Virus record (IMG/VR): IMGVR_UViG_3300033233_000150
Span: 1-25,885 of that record
DNA from: a virus
DNA length: 25,885 nucleotides
Direction: 5' to 3' (one strand)
How positions within the stretch are numbered: the first letter of the stretch is position 1; each line of letters opens with the position of its first letter. Below the pieces are notes generated by a model. The model saw only the letters and a list, made by a program, of their open reading frames with translations, made no database searches and was not told the DNA's origin. The translations under genes and the position numbers were made by a program. Positions 8,177 through 17,073 of the stretch are shown one piece after another.

Positions 8177-8217
8177 GGGGCGGGCAGATGCTGTTCACAT
8201 TTGTCCGCCCCTTTTTT
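8177..8217 (+). terminator. Intrinsic terminator after the capsid gene
   Basis: A 14-base-pair stem (8177-8190 with 8198-8211, two G-T wobbles, 7-base loop) is followed by six Ts. The stem begins GGGGCGGGC and is strongly GC-rich. It lies between the capsid and tail genes in one co-directional operon, so it probably lowers tail-gene expression relative to capsid by partial termination. Confidence 0.88.
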
Positions 8218-8222
8218 AAGAT

Positions 8223-8600
8223 TTGAAAATCGGGGACTTGATTAGAGACGGGATCGACGAGCTGATGACAGACATCAGTGACGTGACTCCTAAATTTACG
8301 TGGAACTCGGTCGAGATTGATTGCATTCCCATGATGGCTGACACCGGAGCGTTGATTGTTATTGGCGGGATTGAAGCAACTTTTACGTGCGCGTTGATTG
8401 TTCGGATCCGTGACTTCCTCTCAGCAGATTCTACGTTGGTCACGGTGGATTCAGATATTTACACGATGGACGCGGGCGTGCCGGTTCCGTTGGTTGGGAA
8501 ACTCGTCACCTTCCGGCAAAAGAGTCAACGAATCATCATGACGAGCATTGATGCTTCAAGTGCATTTTTAAAGATAACCCTGGGCAACCCAAACTCATGA
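8223..8600 (+). CDS. Head-tail joining protein, unknown family
   Basis: This 125-residue protein starts at TTG 8223, only a few bases after the terminator's T-tract; ATG 8265 is a shorter alternative. It has a mixed alpha/beta pattern with an N-terminal helix (LIRDGIDELMTDI) and several beta-strands later. The position directly after the capsid gene corresponds to lambda FI/FII-type head-completion proteins. Its stop overlaps the next ATG. No family motif was recognised, so the function is inferred from gene order. Confidence 0.6.
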   Translation: MKIGDLIRDGIDELMTDISDVTPKFTWNSVEIDCIPMMADTGALIVIGGIEATFTCALIVRIRDFLSADSTLVTVDSDIYTMDAGVPVPLVGKLVTFRQKSQRIIMTSIDASSAFLKITLGNPNS

Positions 8601-9229
8601 CCGCAACTTTAGACACTCGGAAGTTTGACGAAGCCATGAGGTTTTATGCGGCTGCCGTTAAAAAGGATTCGGCGCACATCATCAACCGGCAAGCTCTTAA
8701 CGTGCTTTTGAAAACCGTGAAACTCACACCGAAGGCGGACCCAAAAGAGATCAAAGGGAAACTGCTGAGACCTGACGGCAAGCCGAATGAGCGGGTCTAT
8801 CGGATCCTGAGCATGAGGGACAGCGGTGGAGCTTTTGCTGAGGCGAACGCAAAGAAAACTTCAAAGGGTCGAAAGAGCGCAAAGCTCAAAGTTGCAAAGG
8901 CTTTTGTTGGTAGGAGGTTGCGAGCGACGGGCTACATCCGAGCGGGTTGGTTTACAGCCACCTCAGTTTTAGATCGGTTGCTCGGCAAAAATGTGAGCCT
9001 CGGATCTGGCGCGGGGATCCGCAAGAAATTCCCTAATTTAACCGGTCACATTTTAACGGCAAAAGAATCCGAAAAACCGTTTGCAGAGTTTGGATCGATG
9101 GCAAAAGCGGCTGGGAGAGTTGGGCGTGACGCCTTGCAGGCTGGCATGAACGCGGCGGCAACTGACATGCGGCAATATGCCGAAAAAGTCATGAAAGAAA
9201 CGGCGCGAAAAGTTGCAAAAGTAAGCTGA
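8597..9229 (+). CDS. Basic neck or tail-completion protein (gpZ/HK97 gp10 position)
   Basis: This 210-residue protein is rich in Lys, Arg and Ala and has an N-terminal helical segment FDEAMRFYAAAVKKD, a basic middle (KKTSKGRKSAKLKVAKAF, about 93-110), and an Ala-rich C-terminal helix. Its place between a head-joining protein and a tail-terminator-like gene matches lambda Z or HK97 gp10-like tail-completion proteins, several of which are similarly basic. It overlaps the preceding gene by ATGA. No direct sequence match was recognised. Confidence 0.6.
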   Translation: MTATLDTRKFDEAMRFYAAAVKKDSAHIINRQALNVLLKTVKLTPKADPKEIKGKLLRPDGKPNERVYRILSMRDSGGAFAEANAKKTSKGRKSAKLKVAKAFVGRRLRATGYIRAGWFTATSVLDRLLGKNVSLGSGAGIRKKFPNLTGHILTAKESEKPFAEFGSMAKAAGRVGRDALQAGMNAAATDMRQYAEKVMKETARKVAKVS

Positions 9230-9230
9230 G

Positions 9231-9656
9231 ATGAGCCTCAAAAACAAAATCGAAAGCGCGTTTGAAACGGTGTTGACAGCTACTCCGTTGGCAACGGGCG
9301 TCACTGTGTTTTTGGGCGTGATCGACGAGGAGCAAATCAGACCTTGCGTAGTAATCAACTGCGACGGTGGCAAAGAGGATCCACTAGGATCCGGCAATCG
9401 TTGGATGGACGTATCTGTGACGGTCAAGTCACAGGTTGAGGATGACGCGGGGTTGGTGACTCATCACGCCTTGATTTCTTCCGTTGATTCTCGGCTTAAA
9501 ATTGACGAGCTGGCGGTGGATCTTTCGGCAACAACATTACTCTTTCACGTTTTTGATCCAGCGCAAGACATGGGGCAGACTTCTTCGGTGCAAGGTAGGG
9601 CGGCGGTTCATGAGCAGAGGTTCATGATTTACTGCTGCGAACAAGATTTGATTTAA
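9231..9656 (+). CDS. Tail terminator-like protein (gpU position)
   Basis: This 141-residue protein sits immediately upstream of the tail tube gene. Alternating helix and strand segments (NKIESAFETVL, then VTVFLGVIDEEQIRPCVVINCDGG, and a strand MDVSVTVKSQV) fit the small alpha/beta fold of gpU-type tail terminators, which cap the growing tail. The ATG at 9231 is separated from the previous stop by one base. The call rests on fold-like pattern and gene order. Confidence 0.6.
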   Translation: MSLKNKIESAFETVLTATPLATGVTVFLGVIDEEQIRPCVVINCDGGKEDPLGSGNRWMDVSVTVKSQVEDDAGLVTHHALISSVDSRLKIDELAVDLSATTLLFHVFDPAQDMGQTSSVQGRAAVHEQRFMIYCCEQDLI

Positions 9657-9678
9657 CAACAAAAAAAAAGGATAAAAT

Positions 9679-10104
9679 ATGGCTTCAGTTCAAACAGGAA
9701 CGGCGGTGGTTTACGGGTTTCCGGGTACTTTCATTACGGCGTTTACGGCGACTTACATCAAAGAATCTGGCGACGTTTCCTCCAATATTAAAATTGACGA
9801 AATTCGCGACGAGGATAACGAGTTGGTTGGGTTAGTCCACAGCGGAGAAACTCTTGAGATGACTCTAATGATGACTCCAAAAAGCACGACGCTTGCGCTT
9901 GCTAAAGATCAACTTTCTGCACCTCCAATGGGAACAAAAGTTACTTGCTCGGGTTTTATTGACGACGCAACCACCCCTTTTATTAACGGTGCGTGGGCTT
10001 ATGTCGGCGGCTTCAAAGTTGCTTTCAAAAAAGACGGGATCGCGTCTTACGAAATGAAATTGATGAAGCACAGAACGAATGACATTGCCCTTGCAATTGC
10101 GTAA
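9679..10104 (+). CDS. Tail tube protein
   Basis: This 141-residue protein has the beta-rich pattern of a siphovirus tube subunit: short strands with IKIDEIRDEDNELVGLV near residue 37, an EMTLMMTPKS strand (about 59-68), and AYVGGFKVAFKKDGIASYEMKLMKH near the C-terminus. An AAGGA-type ribosome-binding site (AAAGGATAAAAT) precedes ATG 9679, consistent with high expression. It is followed by a chaperone-like gene and the tape measure, the standard tail order. Confidence 0.8.
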   Translation: MASVQTGTAVVYGFPGTFITAFTATYIKESGDVSSNIKIDEIRDEDNELVGLVHSGETLEMTLMMTPKSTTLALAKDQLSAPPMGTKVTCSGFIDDATTPFINGAWAYVGGFKVAFKKDGIASYEMKLMKHRTNDIALAIA

Positions 10105-10113
10105 GCTGATCGC

Positions 10114-10674
10114 GTGCAAAAGTATTCCACAGCAATTTTACCCGAGCGCGTTCTCCTTCTGGGACAACGCCTCCAGCCTTTGTCTATTGGGCACTGCCTC
10201 GTTCTTGAAAGGATGGGCAACCCGCTTTACGTTGGCGGTGACGTGCGCGTGGAGCATTTATACGAGGCAGTCTATATCTGCTGCCAAACTATGAACGAGG
10301 CTTGGGCTTCGTTCTTTGATGATGATTTTGCAAAGAAGGTTTTGAAGTGGCACAAGCTGACAAAGCTCGTGAACTTCCAGCAATCTTGCGAGGTTTTCAG
10401 GGAATATAAAGAGAGCGCGATGAGTTTTCCGCCGGTGACGGGAAACGACTCGGAACCCAAACGCGAACTTGGCACGCCTTTCCTTTTGCAAATCAAATTG
10501 GTTCTCCAAAGCAAACTGAATTATCCAGAGTCCGAAGCTCTCTCAAAGCCTATTGGAGCGGCGATCTGGGAGGTTTACGGGCTTGCCGAAATGCGCGGAG
10601 ATTGTCGAGTCATGAATTCGATCGAAGAAGAAATTGCAGACGCTCACCGTGAGTTGATCGGGAAAGATACCTAA
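10114..10674 (+). CDS. Tail assembly chaperone-like protein
   Basis: This 186-residue, mostly helical protein starts at GTG 10114 between the tube and tape measure genes, the place of tail assembly chaperones. Its stop overlaps the tape-measure ATG as TAATG. There is no obvious second overlapping frame or slippery heptamer that would give the usual gpG/gpGT frameshift product. No family motif was recognised; the call comes from position and helical make-up. Confidence 0.55.
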   Translation: MQKYSTAILPERVLLLGQRLQPLSIGHCLVLERMGNPLYVGGDVRVEHLYEAVYICCQTMNEAWASFFDDDFAKKVLKWHKLTKLVNFQQSCEVFREYKESAMSFPPVTGNDSEPKRELGTPFLLQIKLVLQSKLNYPESEALSKPIGAAIWEVYGLAEMRGDCRVMNSIEEEIADAHRELIGKDT

Positions 10675-11840
10675 TGGCTTTCATGGAATTATCAGCGCGG
10701 CTCGGGCTTGACGGGAGTGCCTTCAGGGCTGGCTTGGACAAAGCTAAAGCTGGGGTGGCTTCGTTGCGTTCTTCAATAGGCTCAGGCATTGGTTCTCAAG
10801 TTGGGGGAATGTTAGGGGTTGCGGCAATTGTGGCTTACGCAAAGTCCACGATTGATCTGGGCGGGAAAATCTCTGACACCTCAGCGCGGCTTGGAATCAG
10901 CGCGGAGGAGTTGCAACAGTGGACGTTTGCGGCAACTCAAACGGGAGCAAGTGCGGAAGATATTACGGGCTTTTTTGAAAAGTTGACGGTTGCAAAAGCA
11001 AAAGCGTTGGCAGGGGATAAAAACGCTATTGCATCATTCAAAGCTCTGGGCGTGAGCATGGATGATCTGAAAAAGAAAAAGGTTGCTGACATTGCTTTGC
11101 AGGTTGGAAAAACGATGCAGTCGGGCAACGTTGAAGAACTGTTGCCAAATCTTAGAGCAGTTGGCGGCAAAGGTGCAGGAGCTTTGATTCCTGCTTTTAA
11201 AGGTGACCTTGAATCTGTAATGGCAAGTGCTCCCGTGATGAGCAACGAAGCCGTGGCAAAGATGGATGATGCGGGGGACAAGATTGACGAAGCGATGCTG
11301 CGGCTTAGGGTTCCGATGGCGGAACTGCTGGCGGCTTTGACGCCTCTTATAGAGTTTTTCGTTGACGGGGTTAGGATGATAATTGCGGTTTTAAAAGATG
11401 CGGGTGATACTTTTGTTGCATTCGGAACTGACCTGCTTGCAATGGCTAAGTTGGACTTCTCGCTTTCAGCGTCAAAAGCTTCAATGGCGAAAGACGCGGC
11501 AGAGGGCAACAATCTCGACAAATTGATTTCCCAAAAAAACGATGAAATGGCTGCGGAAGAAGCTAGAACTGCAGCAAAAGCGGCATTGAAAGCAGCGGGG
11601 ACAGCGGCACCAACCCCAGAACCTGCGGCAGCGGCAGCGGCAAAAACAAAGCCAGAACCCCTCCCACCGATTGCACCCACGATCCGTGATTCACTCTCTC
11701 AAATCGGCGGCTTCACAATGGCGCAAAACAGGGAAGTGCTCGACGTTCAAAGGGATCAACTTTCAACACTTGAGAAGATCGCAGAAAATACCGACAAGCT
11801 TAAAGATCCACCAGCTACAGTTGACGACGGTCTCGATTAA
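10674..11840 (+). CDS. Tape measure protein (short)
   Basis: This 388-residue protein sets tail length. The N-terminus has the typical LSARLGLDGSAFRAGLDKAK pattern, followed by Gly-rich SIGSGIGSQVGGMLGVAAI, the LGISAEELQQWTFAA segment common to tape measures, hydrophobic helices around residues 215-260 that may interact with the inner membrane, and an Ala/Pro-rich linker (about 300-335). Using roughly 0.15 nm per residue, the tail would be near 58 nm, at the short end for a siphovirus. It overlaps the previous gene by TAATG. Confidence 0.88.
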   Translation: MAFMELSARLGLDGSAFRAGLDKAKAGVASLRSSIGSGIGSQVGGMLGVAAIVAYAKSTIDLGGKISDTSARLGISAEELQQWTFAATQTGASAEDITGFFEKLTVAKAKALAGDKNAIASFKALGVSMDDLKKKKVADIALQVGKTMQSGNVEELLPNLRAVGGKGAGALIPAFKGDLESVMASAPVMSNEAVAKMDDAGDKIDEAMLRLRVPMAELLAALTPLIEFFVDGVRMIIAVLKDAGDTFVAFGTDLLAMAKLDFSLSASKASMAKDAAEGNNLDKLISQKNDEMAAEEARTAAKAALKAAGTAAPTPEPAAAAAAKTKPEPLPPIAPTIRDSLSQIGGFTMAQNREVLDVQRDQLSTLEKIAENTDKLKDPPATVDDGLD

Positions 11841-11846
11841 AAACTC

Positions 11847-12677
11847 ATGAGCGTAGGAACAGGGAATGCAAATGCGGTAAGGTCGGGGTGGGATCAACAG
11901 TTTGATCCTGCTACGGGTTGGGTTACCGTTGAAACTTGGAAAGGCACCAAGGCTCAAATTGCTGTTATTGCTCCGCTTTTTAGGGGTGCTGGAGCTAAGG
12001 TTGGGGTGTCAAACGACGGGGCGTTATGGACTCTCGTTGCGACTTGGTCGGTTGAGTTGTCCGAGAATTTAAACTCTACAACGCCTGCGGGCGCGGTCTT
12101 TGTGGGGGAAGTTCCGACGGAGATTTGGAACGTGAACATCGAGTTGGTTCAAGCTGATTTACGGGGGGCTGCTGGGATCCGTGCAATTTTTGGAACTGGA
12201 ACTCTTGGCGATGAACTTATTGCAGGAGCGTTTGCCCTTGCTGAGGATGCAATCAAGGCTCGGGAAACACCTGTTCAATATTTATCAAAGAGATTGCTCC
12301 CACCGTTGCCTAAGAATTATGAGGTTGCCTACATGAAAGTGTATCGCCTCAAAGTTCGAGGGGCAAACGCAATTGAGGAGAAACGTCCGATCCTTACACG
12401 GAATCGCACCTATTCAGCAAAATACGCGCAACCGATTAAAATTTACGGGCCAGACATTGTTTACCCAACGGTAAAGTTAATCAGTGAATTTAAGATTCCA
12501 ACATTGATTCAAAGCAAACTTCCTGATGACCCACCGGTTACTTTAGTAGAAGCAGGGTGGGGTTGGAAACAGCGGCGGCAAGATGGAACCTACGATGCCT
12601 CAAGAAATAGAATTCAAGAGACTTCAGACTGGGTGTTCGCTCAGTGGTCAGATGTAATTTACACTTTTGCAAAATGA
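11847..12677 (+). CDS. Tail protein, unknown family
   Basis: This 276-residue protein follows the tape measure, so a distal-tail or baseplate-hub role is likely. The N-terminal half is strand-rich with Trp and Thr (WVTVETWKGTKAQIAVI, then VATWSVELS). The middle is helical with LIAGAFALAEDAIKARETPVQYL, and the C-terminal third is basic and ends with DWVFAQWSDVIYTF. No lysozyme, peptidase or fibre motif is seen. The ATG at 11847 is six bases after the tape-measure stop, and the stop overlaps the next ATG. Confidence 0.65.
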   Translation: MSVGTGNANAVRSGWDQQFDPATGWVTVETWKGTKAQIAVIAPLFRGAGAKVGVSNDGALWTLVATWSVELSENLNSTTPAGAVFVGEVPTEIWNVNIELVQADLRGAAGIRAIFGTGTLGDELIAGAFALAEDAIKARETPVQYLSKRLLPPLPKNYEVAYMKVYRLKVRGANAIEEKRPILTRNRTYSAKYAQPIKIYGPDIVYPTVKLISEFKIPTLIQSKLPDDPPVTLVEAGWGWKQRRQDGTYDASRNRIQETSDWVFAQWSDVIYTFAK

Positions 12678-12874
12678 TGTTGCCTCCTCAACTTCCAATA
12701 AAAGGCCCGTTCAAACGGCTTTACGGGTGGCTTAACGATTTGCGCGAAGTTGTAAAGTCGCAGCAGCACCTTGATTCGATCGATTCAGTGACGAGCACAA
12801 CGGCTTTGGGGACGTATCGGGAGAATAGGAAATCGTCAGATTCGGTTGACGTAACCACCCCGCGTTGGGGTTGA
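12674..12874 (+). CDS. Small tail-region protein
   Basis: This 66-residue protein starts at ATG 12674 (a second ATG follows immediately at 12677), overlapping the upstream stop by ATGA. It begins with a hydrophobic Pro-rich stretch and a helix GPFKRLYGWLNDLREVVKSQQ, then a Ser/Thr/Asp-rich tail. No family was recognised. The overlap with the preceding tail gene and a possible terminator at its 3' end support it as a real gene of the tail operon. Confidence 0.6.
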   Translation: MMLPPQLPIKGPFKRLYGWLNDLREVVKSQQHLDSIDSVTSTTALGTYRENRKSSDSVDVTTPRWG

Positions 12875-12880
12875 TTTTTT
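12857..12880 (+). terminator. Weak intrinsic terminator candidate
   Basis: A five-base-pair stem (ACCCC with GGGGT, five-base loop) ends three bases before a run of six Ts at 12875-12880. The stem overlaps the end of the preceding small gene. The short stem and three-base gap make it weaker than the one after the capsid gene; partial termination is plausible. Confidence 0.4.
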
Positions 12881-12903
12881 AACAACGAAAGAAAAGGAAA
12901 AAT

Positions 12904-13263
12904 ATGGCTGGAGAAATTACAATTAGTTTGTCGGTGGTTGGATCAAAGCTGGGAGCGACTGCGAGCGCGACTGATTCAGACGTTATTGATATGACGGGAA
13001 ACAATATCAGCTCACAAACACAAACAATTGCAGTCACAAGCACTGCGATTGCAATGGGGGCAGTGCCTGTTAGTGGGATTATGGCGATCAAAAACCTGTC
13101 AACAACGGGAACAATTTACATTGACAACGTCGCAGCTGTCATAGCTGCCGCACCAATAAAAGTGAAATACGGCGAGACTGCTTTGCTCCGAACAAACACT
13201 GGAACTTATTACGCAATAGCGGACATTGCGTCTTTGGTTCAAATTGTTTGCTTTGAGAATTAA
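12904..13263 (+). CDS. Beta-rich tail-associated protein, unknown family
   Basis: This 119-residue protein is rich in Ile, Val, Thr, Ala and Gly, with almost no charged helix, suggesting a small beta-sandwich. Segments include ITISLSVVGSKLGA, SGIMAIKNLSTTGTIYI and ALLRTNTGTYYAIADI. That pattern resembles small decoration or fibre-accessory proteins in tail clusters. A good AAGGAAAAAT ribosome-binding site precedes ATG 12904, suggesting substantial expression. Its exact role is unknown. Confidence 0.65.
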   Translation: MAGEITISLSVVGSKLGATASATDSDVIDMTGNNISSQTQTIAVTSTAIAMGAVPVSGIMAIKNLSTTGTIYIDNVAAVIAAAPIKVKYGETALLRTNTGTYYAIADIASLVQIVCFEN

Positions 13264-13269
13264 CCAAGT

Positions 13270-16200
13270 GTGGCGACAACATTCCCCACGTCTCCATCGG
13301 TTGAAGTTGGCGAGGTTTTATCGTCAACCAAGCTGGCGAAACAAGCCGACGCGGTCAACGCGCGGCTTCGTTCTGGCTTAGGTGAACCGTGGCGGATTGT
13401 GTATTTATTCGCGAGTTTGTTCAGGCAAATTCGGAATCCAGAGGGGACGTTGACACCTTCGTTGTTCGAGTTCTTCAAGTTTTATCAACATCTGGATCCA
13501 AGCGCGGCGCATTGGGGATCACCTGTAGGAGGGCCAGGCGGAGTCAACACTACAAGCTCGCTTGCCTCGTTTATTTACGGCGTTGACTCTGCAAATATCG
13601 ATTCGGAATATTCGAATCTGCAAAGCGTTCCCCTGATTACAACGGAGGGGAACCCCCCCACTACACCTTCTGAGTTTTGGACTTTGGCAAAGCGGCAGCG
13701 CGGGGCGGCTGAACTTGTTTCGGGGTATTCAGCGGCTCCGATGCTTGATGCTTCGGATAAGTTTTGGCAGCTTTATCAGGGGCCGAGGTCTCCTCACGGT
13801 AACGCTTTCGGGGCTTTGCTTCCGGGGCCTTCTGAAGCTTCCCCTTGCCCTGACGGAACGGTGCCGCTGGAGTTTTTCCTCACAAAGATAGGGTCTAATC
13901 CAGTGGTGACGGTTTCGTGGACGGCAACCTGCGAAACGACTCCAGTAACAGGCACTCAAATCGGCACCAACGTCGCTTTCATCTTTGCAACCGAGACGCT
14001 GTGGTATGTCGTGAAAATCAACGGGTCATTTGAGACGTTTCCAAGGTCGGAATACATCGAGGGGCCGTATATTGAGAACGCAAAGCTGCGGAAAACCTCG
14101 GCAAAGATGCTGGATCGGGTCATTGCCTTGTTTGCTTCGGAGTTTCGAGGGAGCACAGAACAGCGGGTGCTTTTATCTGATCGGCTCTCTTACGCTTTCG
14201 ATTATCAACGGTTTTTCACAAGCCAATATCTGCTGGCTCCAGCCCGCGGGCAAGTAGTCGGGGACTCAATCATTCCCCTGTATCCACAAGCCAAAATGGA
14301 TTGCTCGGAAACGAACGCCAAGGGGGCAAGGTTGACGTTTAACGGCGGGGGAGGGTATCCGGTTACCTCGGGCTTTGTGATCGCCAGCGCGATTGTCAGA
14401 GCGTTTGGGCTTCCACTCTCCTCACTGACAATTGATTTTCGAGTTGGTGAAAATATAGCGGAGCAGTTGTCAATTTTCTTGGACTCCACCGGCAACGGCG
14501 AAGCACTCCACACCTTTTCAAATCCACCTAAAGCTGGGTCGGCTTTGATTGTAACGATCGGAAACAGAATTGAAGGCAAAGCAGGGGCAAGAATTGAAGC
14601 GGAGTTTGCCGAGTTGAAGGCTTATAAGCCGACAATCTGGGACGCTTACGCTTTAATCAGGCTTTCAACGGGTGCGGTGGCATCGGTGGAGTCACAAGGC
14701 ACCACCGAGACGGGTTCAAAGGAGGTTTTCAGAAGTTACGTAACAAAGGGCTGCGTCACCAATATCAACGGGGCATTGTCCTTCCCAGATGCTCCCGAGA
14801 ATATCAATCAATCCGCAATTTATGAGACGGCTCGAAGGCTTTCAAAAAATGTTCGCATCATCCCAAGGCAACAGCTTTTAGGCTACGAAGTCACCGGAGG
14901 CAAGAGCATTCTATATTTTAAACGGCACGCGTTTAACCTTGGTTTTGTTGATGCTTTTGAAGGCATCGCTCCGACTGCGGCGGAGATTTTAAAAGATGCA
15001 AACGCAAATGGGATTAGGGCTTTGGCACCTTCTGGAGGTTGGTCGAATGAATGGTTGATGGGGGTGGATTTCAAAAACTCATCAGGGTTCAATAATTCAA
15101 CTTCACAATTCAGGCCCGAGGTTTATTCTGACTATTTCGCGCTGAATAATCGGTGCCTTTTCCATTCCGCAAGTTTGGCAAGTGGAACCAATTCACGAAC
15201 TCGGAACCACTTCGTTCCGGGGCTTGCAAACGTCCCAACATCGACGCTGGCGGGTAACTTGATAGCGGAGGCTCCAAGCTCTTGGAGCTACGGGCCGACC
15301 GACAACTACGGGTCGAGTCTCAACCTTGAGGTCTGCGGGGCGATGGATACGGATTGCATCACAAACCGCCTAAACTTTTACAAGTCGTGCCGGATTTACG
15401 AACCCTGGCCCGAGATTGAAAGCGTCACAAGTCAGATGGAGGGCGGCGTTGAGGTTGCCAAAATCACTTTCAAAGGTCGGATCCGGTCAACGGTTGGCGA
15501 GACGTGGGGGCCTCCTGCTACAATTTCTCGTGACATCTCTACGTGGAACATAACCGATTTAAAAGCGGAACCTTTCCGATGCGATGAAAACGGCATTAGA
15601 GAGTATCTTTGGATGCAATCAAGTGGGGTGAAGTGTGAGTTTAATCAAGCGGGCAACTACGCTCTTGATGCAACCTTGGCGTCACTTCCGAGTGGGTTAG
15701 CTGGTGCGTGCTTCCCTGATTTTCTTTTTGTAAAACTGATCGAAAAACCTTTTGCGGATTTGAACGATGCGCAGGACGCGAAAGATAGCCCTGTTACTTT
15801 TGATCAAGAAGTTGCAAAAGAAGTTTATTTGCGGGCAATTTGTGAAAGTTTCGTGGATGCAAAAACCACTTCAGAAAGGAATTGCGTTGAAGATTTGAGC
15901 GGCGTTTACAATTACACTTTTGAGAGTCTGCAATATCAAGCGCACGGGCACGCATGGCTGCCATTGATGTCCGCTGGTGATCGTCCCGATGCACCACGGG
16001 GCTTCTGGCCCGTGCCAAACACGATCCTACGAGCGGAGCGGTTCAATCAGTTTTCAAATGCTGTCAACCTTTTGACGATCATCCCGTTGATGATGCCAAT
16101 GAAAGTTGAAGGGCAGTTGACGAGCAAGAGTGGCGTGGTTTACCACAATGATATAAGTTGGCCGGATCCGACAACGTCTTGCAACACCGGCACAGGGGCC

Positions 16201-16794
16201 GCTGTTCGCGCGCTCTTGCCTTCCGTTACAAGGATCGACATGCCAAATAGCTCGCTGGTGACGTGGTATCCCCTTAGCGGGCCGCAACAGCTACTCGCGG
16301 TCAATCAATTAACTGCGGGTATTTGCAACACTGCTTACAGTCCCTCGGCGTGGGAGCAGGCGCAAAGCACGGCGAGCCTCGAGCTTCGAGTTGTTGTTGA
16401 GATTGCTGATCAGGTTTACAGCTTTCCCGATACGATTAAAAGCATGATTGAAACTGGCGGCGCGTCTTTTATGTTGAAGGGTGAGGAGGAAGAATCTTTT
16501 TACGAAGCACAACCAGTTACAGTTTTGGCTAACGCTTACCCTTGCACAACAAATTACTTTTTTACCGGCACGGACGGTTTTGCTTTTCCTTACCAAGTTA
16601 AAACCAAGAGTTTTTGCAAGATTTTAAGCGGTTTGACGACGTTGGATCCTCTTGAAAGATACAGTCCGAAAGGGGTTTCGTTCATTCAAAGTAACTCCCC
16701 AACTTCTTGCGTCGGAGGTTGGGGTGCAAGCATTAACTTTACCCCTCTTGGCGGTTCTTTTGATAGAATTTTGGAAATACCTTTGACCGAATGA
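13270..16794 (+). CDS. Large tail-tip or receptor-binding protein, unknown family
   Basis: This 1174-residue protein is the largest in the genome, about 14% of it. It starts at GTG 13270 without a clear ribosome-binding site; no other start is available before residue 150. The sequence is beta-rich and unusually rich in Cys for a phage structural protein. It has no collagen-like, pectate-lyase-like or peptidase motif that I recognise. The position after the distal tail genes and before a fibre-like gene suggests the central hub, tip or receptor-binding protein of the tail. The stop overlaps the zinc-ribbon gene by ATGA. Confidence 0.7.
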   Translation: MATTFPTSPSVEVGEVLSSTKLAKQADAVNARLRSGLGEPWRIVYLFASLFRQIRNPEGTLTPSLFEFFKFYQHLDPSAAHWGSPVGGPGGVNTTSSLASFIYGVDSANIDSEYSNLQSVPLITTEGNPPTTPSEFWTLAKRQRGAAELVSGYSAAPMLDASDKFWQLYQGPRSPHGNAFGALLPGPSEASPCPDGTVPLEFFLTKIGSNPVVTVSWTATCETTPVTGTQIGTNVAFIFATETLWYVVKINGSFETFPRSEYIEGPYIENAKLRKTSAKMLDRVIALFASEFRGSTEQRVLLSDRLSYAFDYQRFFTSQYLLAPARGQVVGDSIIPLYPQAKMDCSETNAKGARLTFNGGGGYPVTSGFVIASAIVRAFGLPLSSLTIDFRVGENIAEQLSIFLDSTGNGEALHTFSNPPKAGSALIVTIGNRIEGKAGARIEAEFAELKAYKPTIWDAYALIRLSTGAVASVESQGTTETGSKEVFRSYVTKGCVTNINGALSFPDAPENINQSAIYETARRLSKNVRIIPRQQLLGYEVTGGKSILYFKRHAFNLGFVDAFEGIAPTAAEILKDANANGIRALAPSGGWSNEWLMGVDFKNSSGFNNSTSQFRPEVYSDYFALNNRCLFHSASLASGTNSRTRNHFVPGLANVPTSTLAGNLIAEAPSSWSYGPTDNYGSSLNLEVCGAMDTDCITNRLNFYKSCRIYEPWPEIESVTSQMEGGVEVAKITFKGRIRSTVGETWGPPATISRDISTWNITDLKAEPFRCDENGIREYLWMQSSGVKCEFNQAGNYALDATLASLPSGLAGACFPDFLFVKLIEKPFADLNDAQDAKDSPVTFDQEVAKEVYLRAICESFVDAKTTSERNCVEDLSGVYNYTFESLQYQAHGHAWLPLMSAGDRPDAPRGFWPVPNTILRAERFNQFSNAVNLLTIIPLMMPMKVEGQLTSKSGVVYHNDISWPDPTTSCNTGTGAAVRALLPSVTRIDMPNSSLVTWYPLSGPQQLLAVNQLTAGICNTAYSPSAWEQAQSTASLELRVVVEIADQVYSFPDTIKSMIETGGASFMLKGEEEESFYEAQPVTVLANAYPCTTNYFFTGTDGFAFPYQVKTKSFCKILSGLTTLDPLERYSPKGVSFIQSNSPTSCVGGWGASINFTPLGGSFDRILEIPLTE

Positions 16795-17060
16795 TTTTCA
16801 AGATAACAAAAAAGTCGGGCATCAACTGCAAGCAAATGATTTCGAACATTTCACGGGACGCGGTGCGAGCCGCAACGCTGGCACTACAAGGCAAAAGAGT
16901 TGCGGCAACAGGCACAGAGATTGCGGACAGAGTGCTCGTTTGCAGCACCTGCCCAGCGTTCGACGCAACGATGAACCGATGCAAAGATTGCGGGTGCTTT
17001 CTGCGATTTAAACAAGGGCTGGCATCGTCTCGGTGCCCAAGAGATTTGTGGGCAGTTTGA
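16791..17060 (+). CDS. Small zinc-ribbon-like protein in the tail cluster
   Basis: This 89-residue protein has two CxxC pairs in CSTCPAFDATMNRCKDCGC (C51, C54, C64, C67, C69) and a further Cys in SSRCP about 12 residues later, arranged like a small zinc ribbon. The first 45 residues are helical and basic. Similar Cys-rich proteins are often encoded among phage tail genes, but their role is unclear; metal binding is the only property the sequence supports. It overlaps the end of the 1174-residue protein by ATGA. Confidence 0.72.
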   Translation: MIFKITKKSGINCKQMISNISRDAVRAATLALQGKRVAATGTEIADRVLVCSTCPAFDATMNRCKDCGCFLRFKQGLASSRCPRDLWAV

Positions 17061-17073
17061 TTTGAGGGCTTTT

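Noticed and set aside
10937-11680. 247-residue - strand frame
   Set aside because: It lies wholly inside the tape measure gene and reflects Ala-rich codons read in reverse; no start signal or domain.
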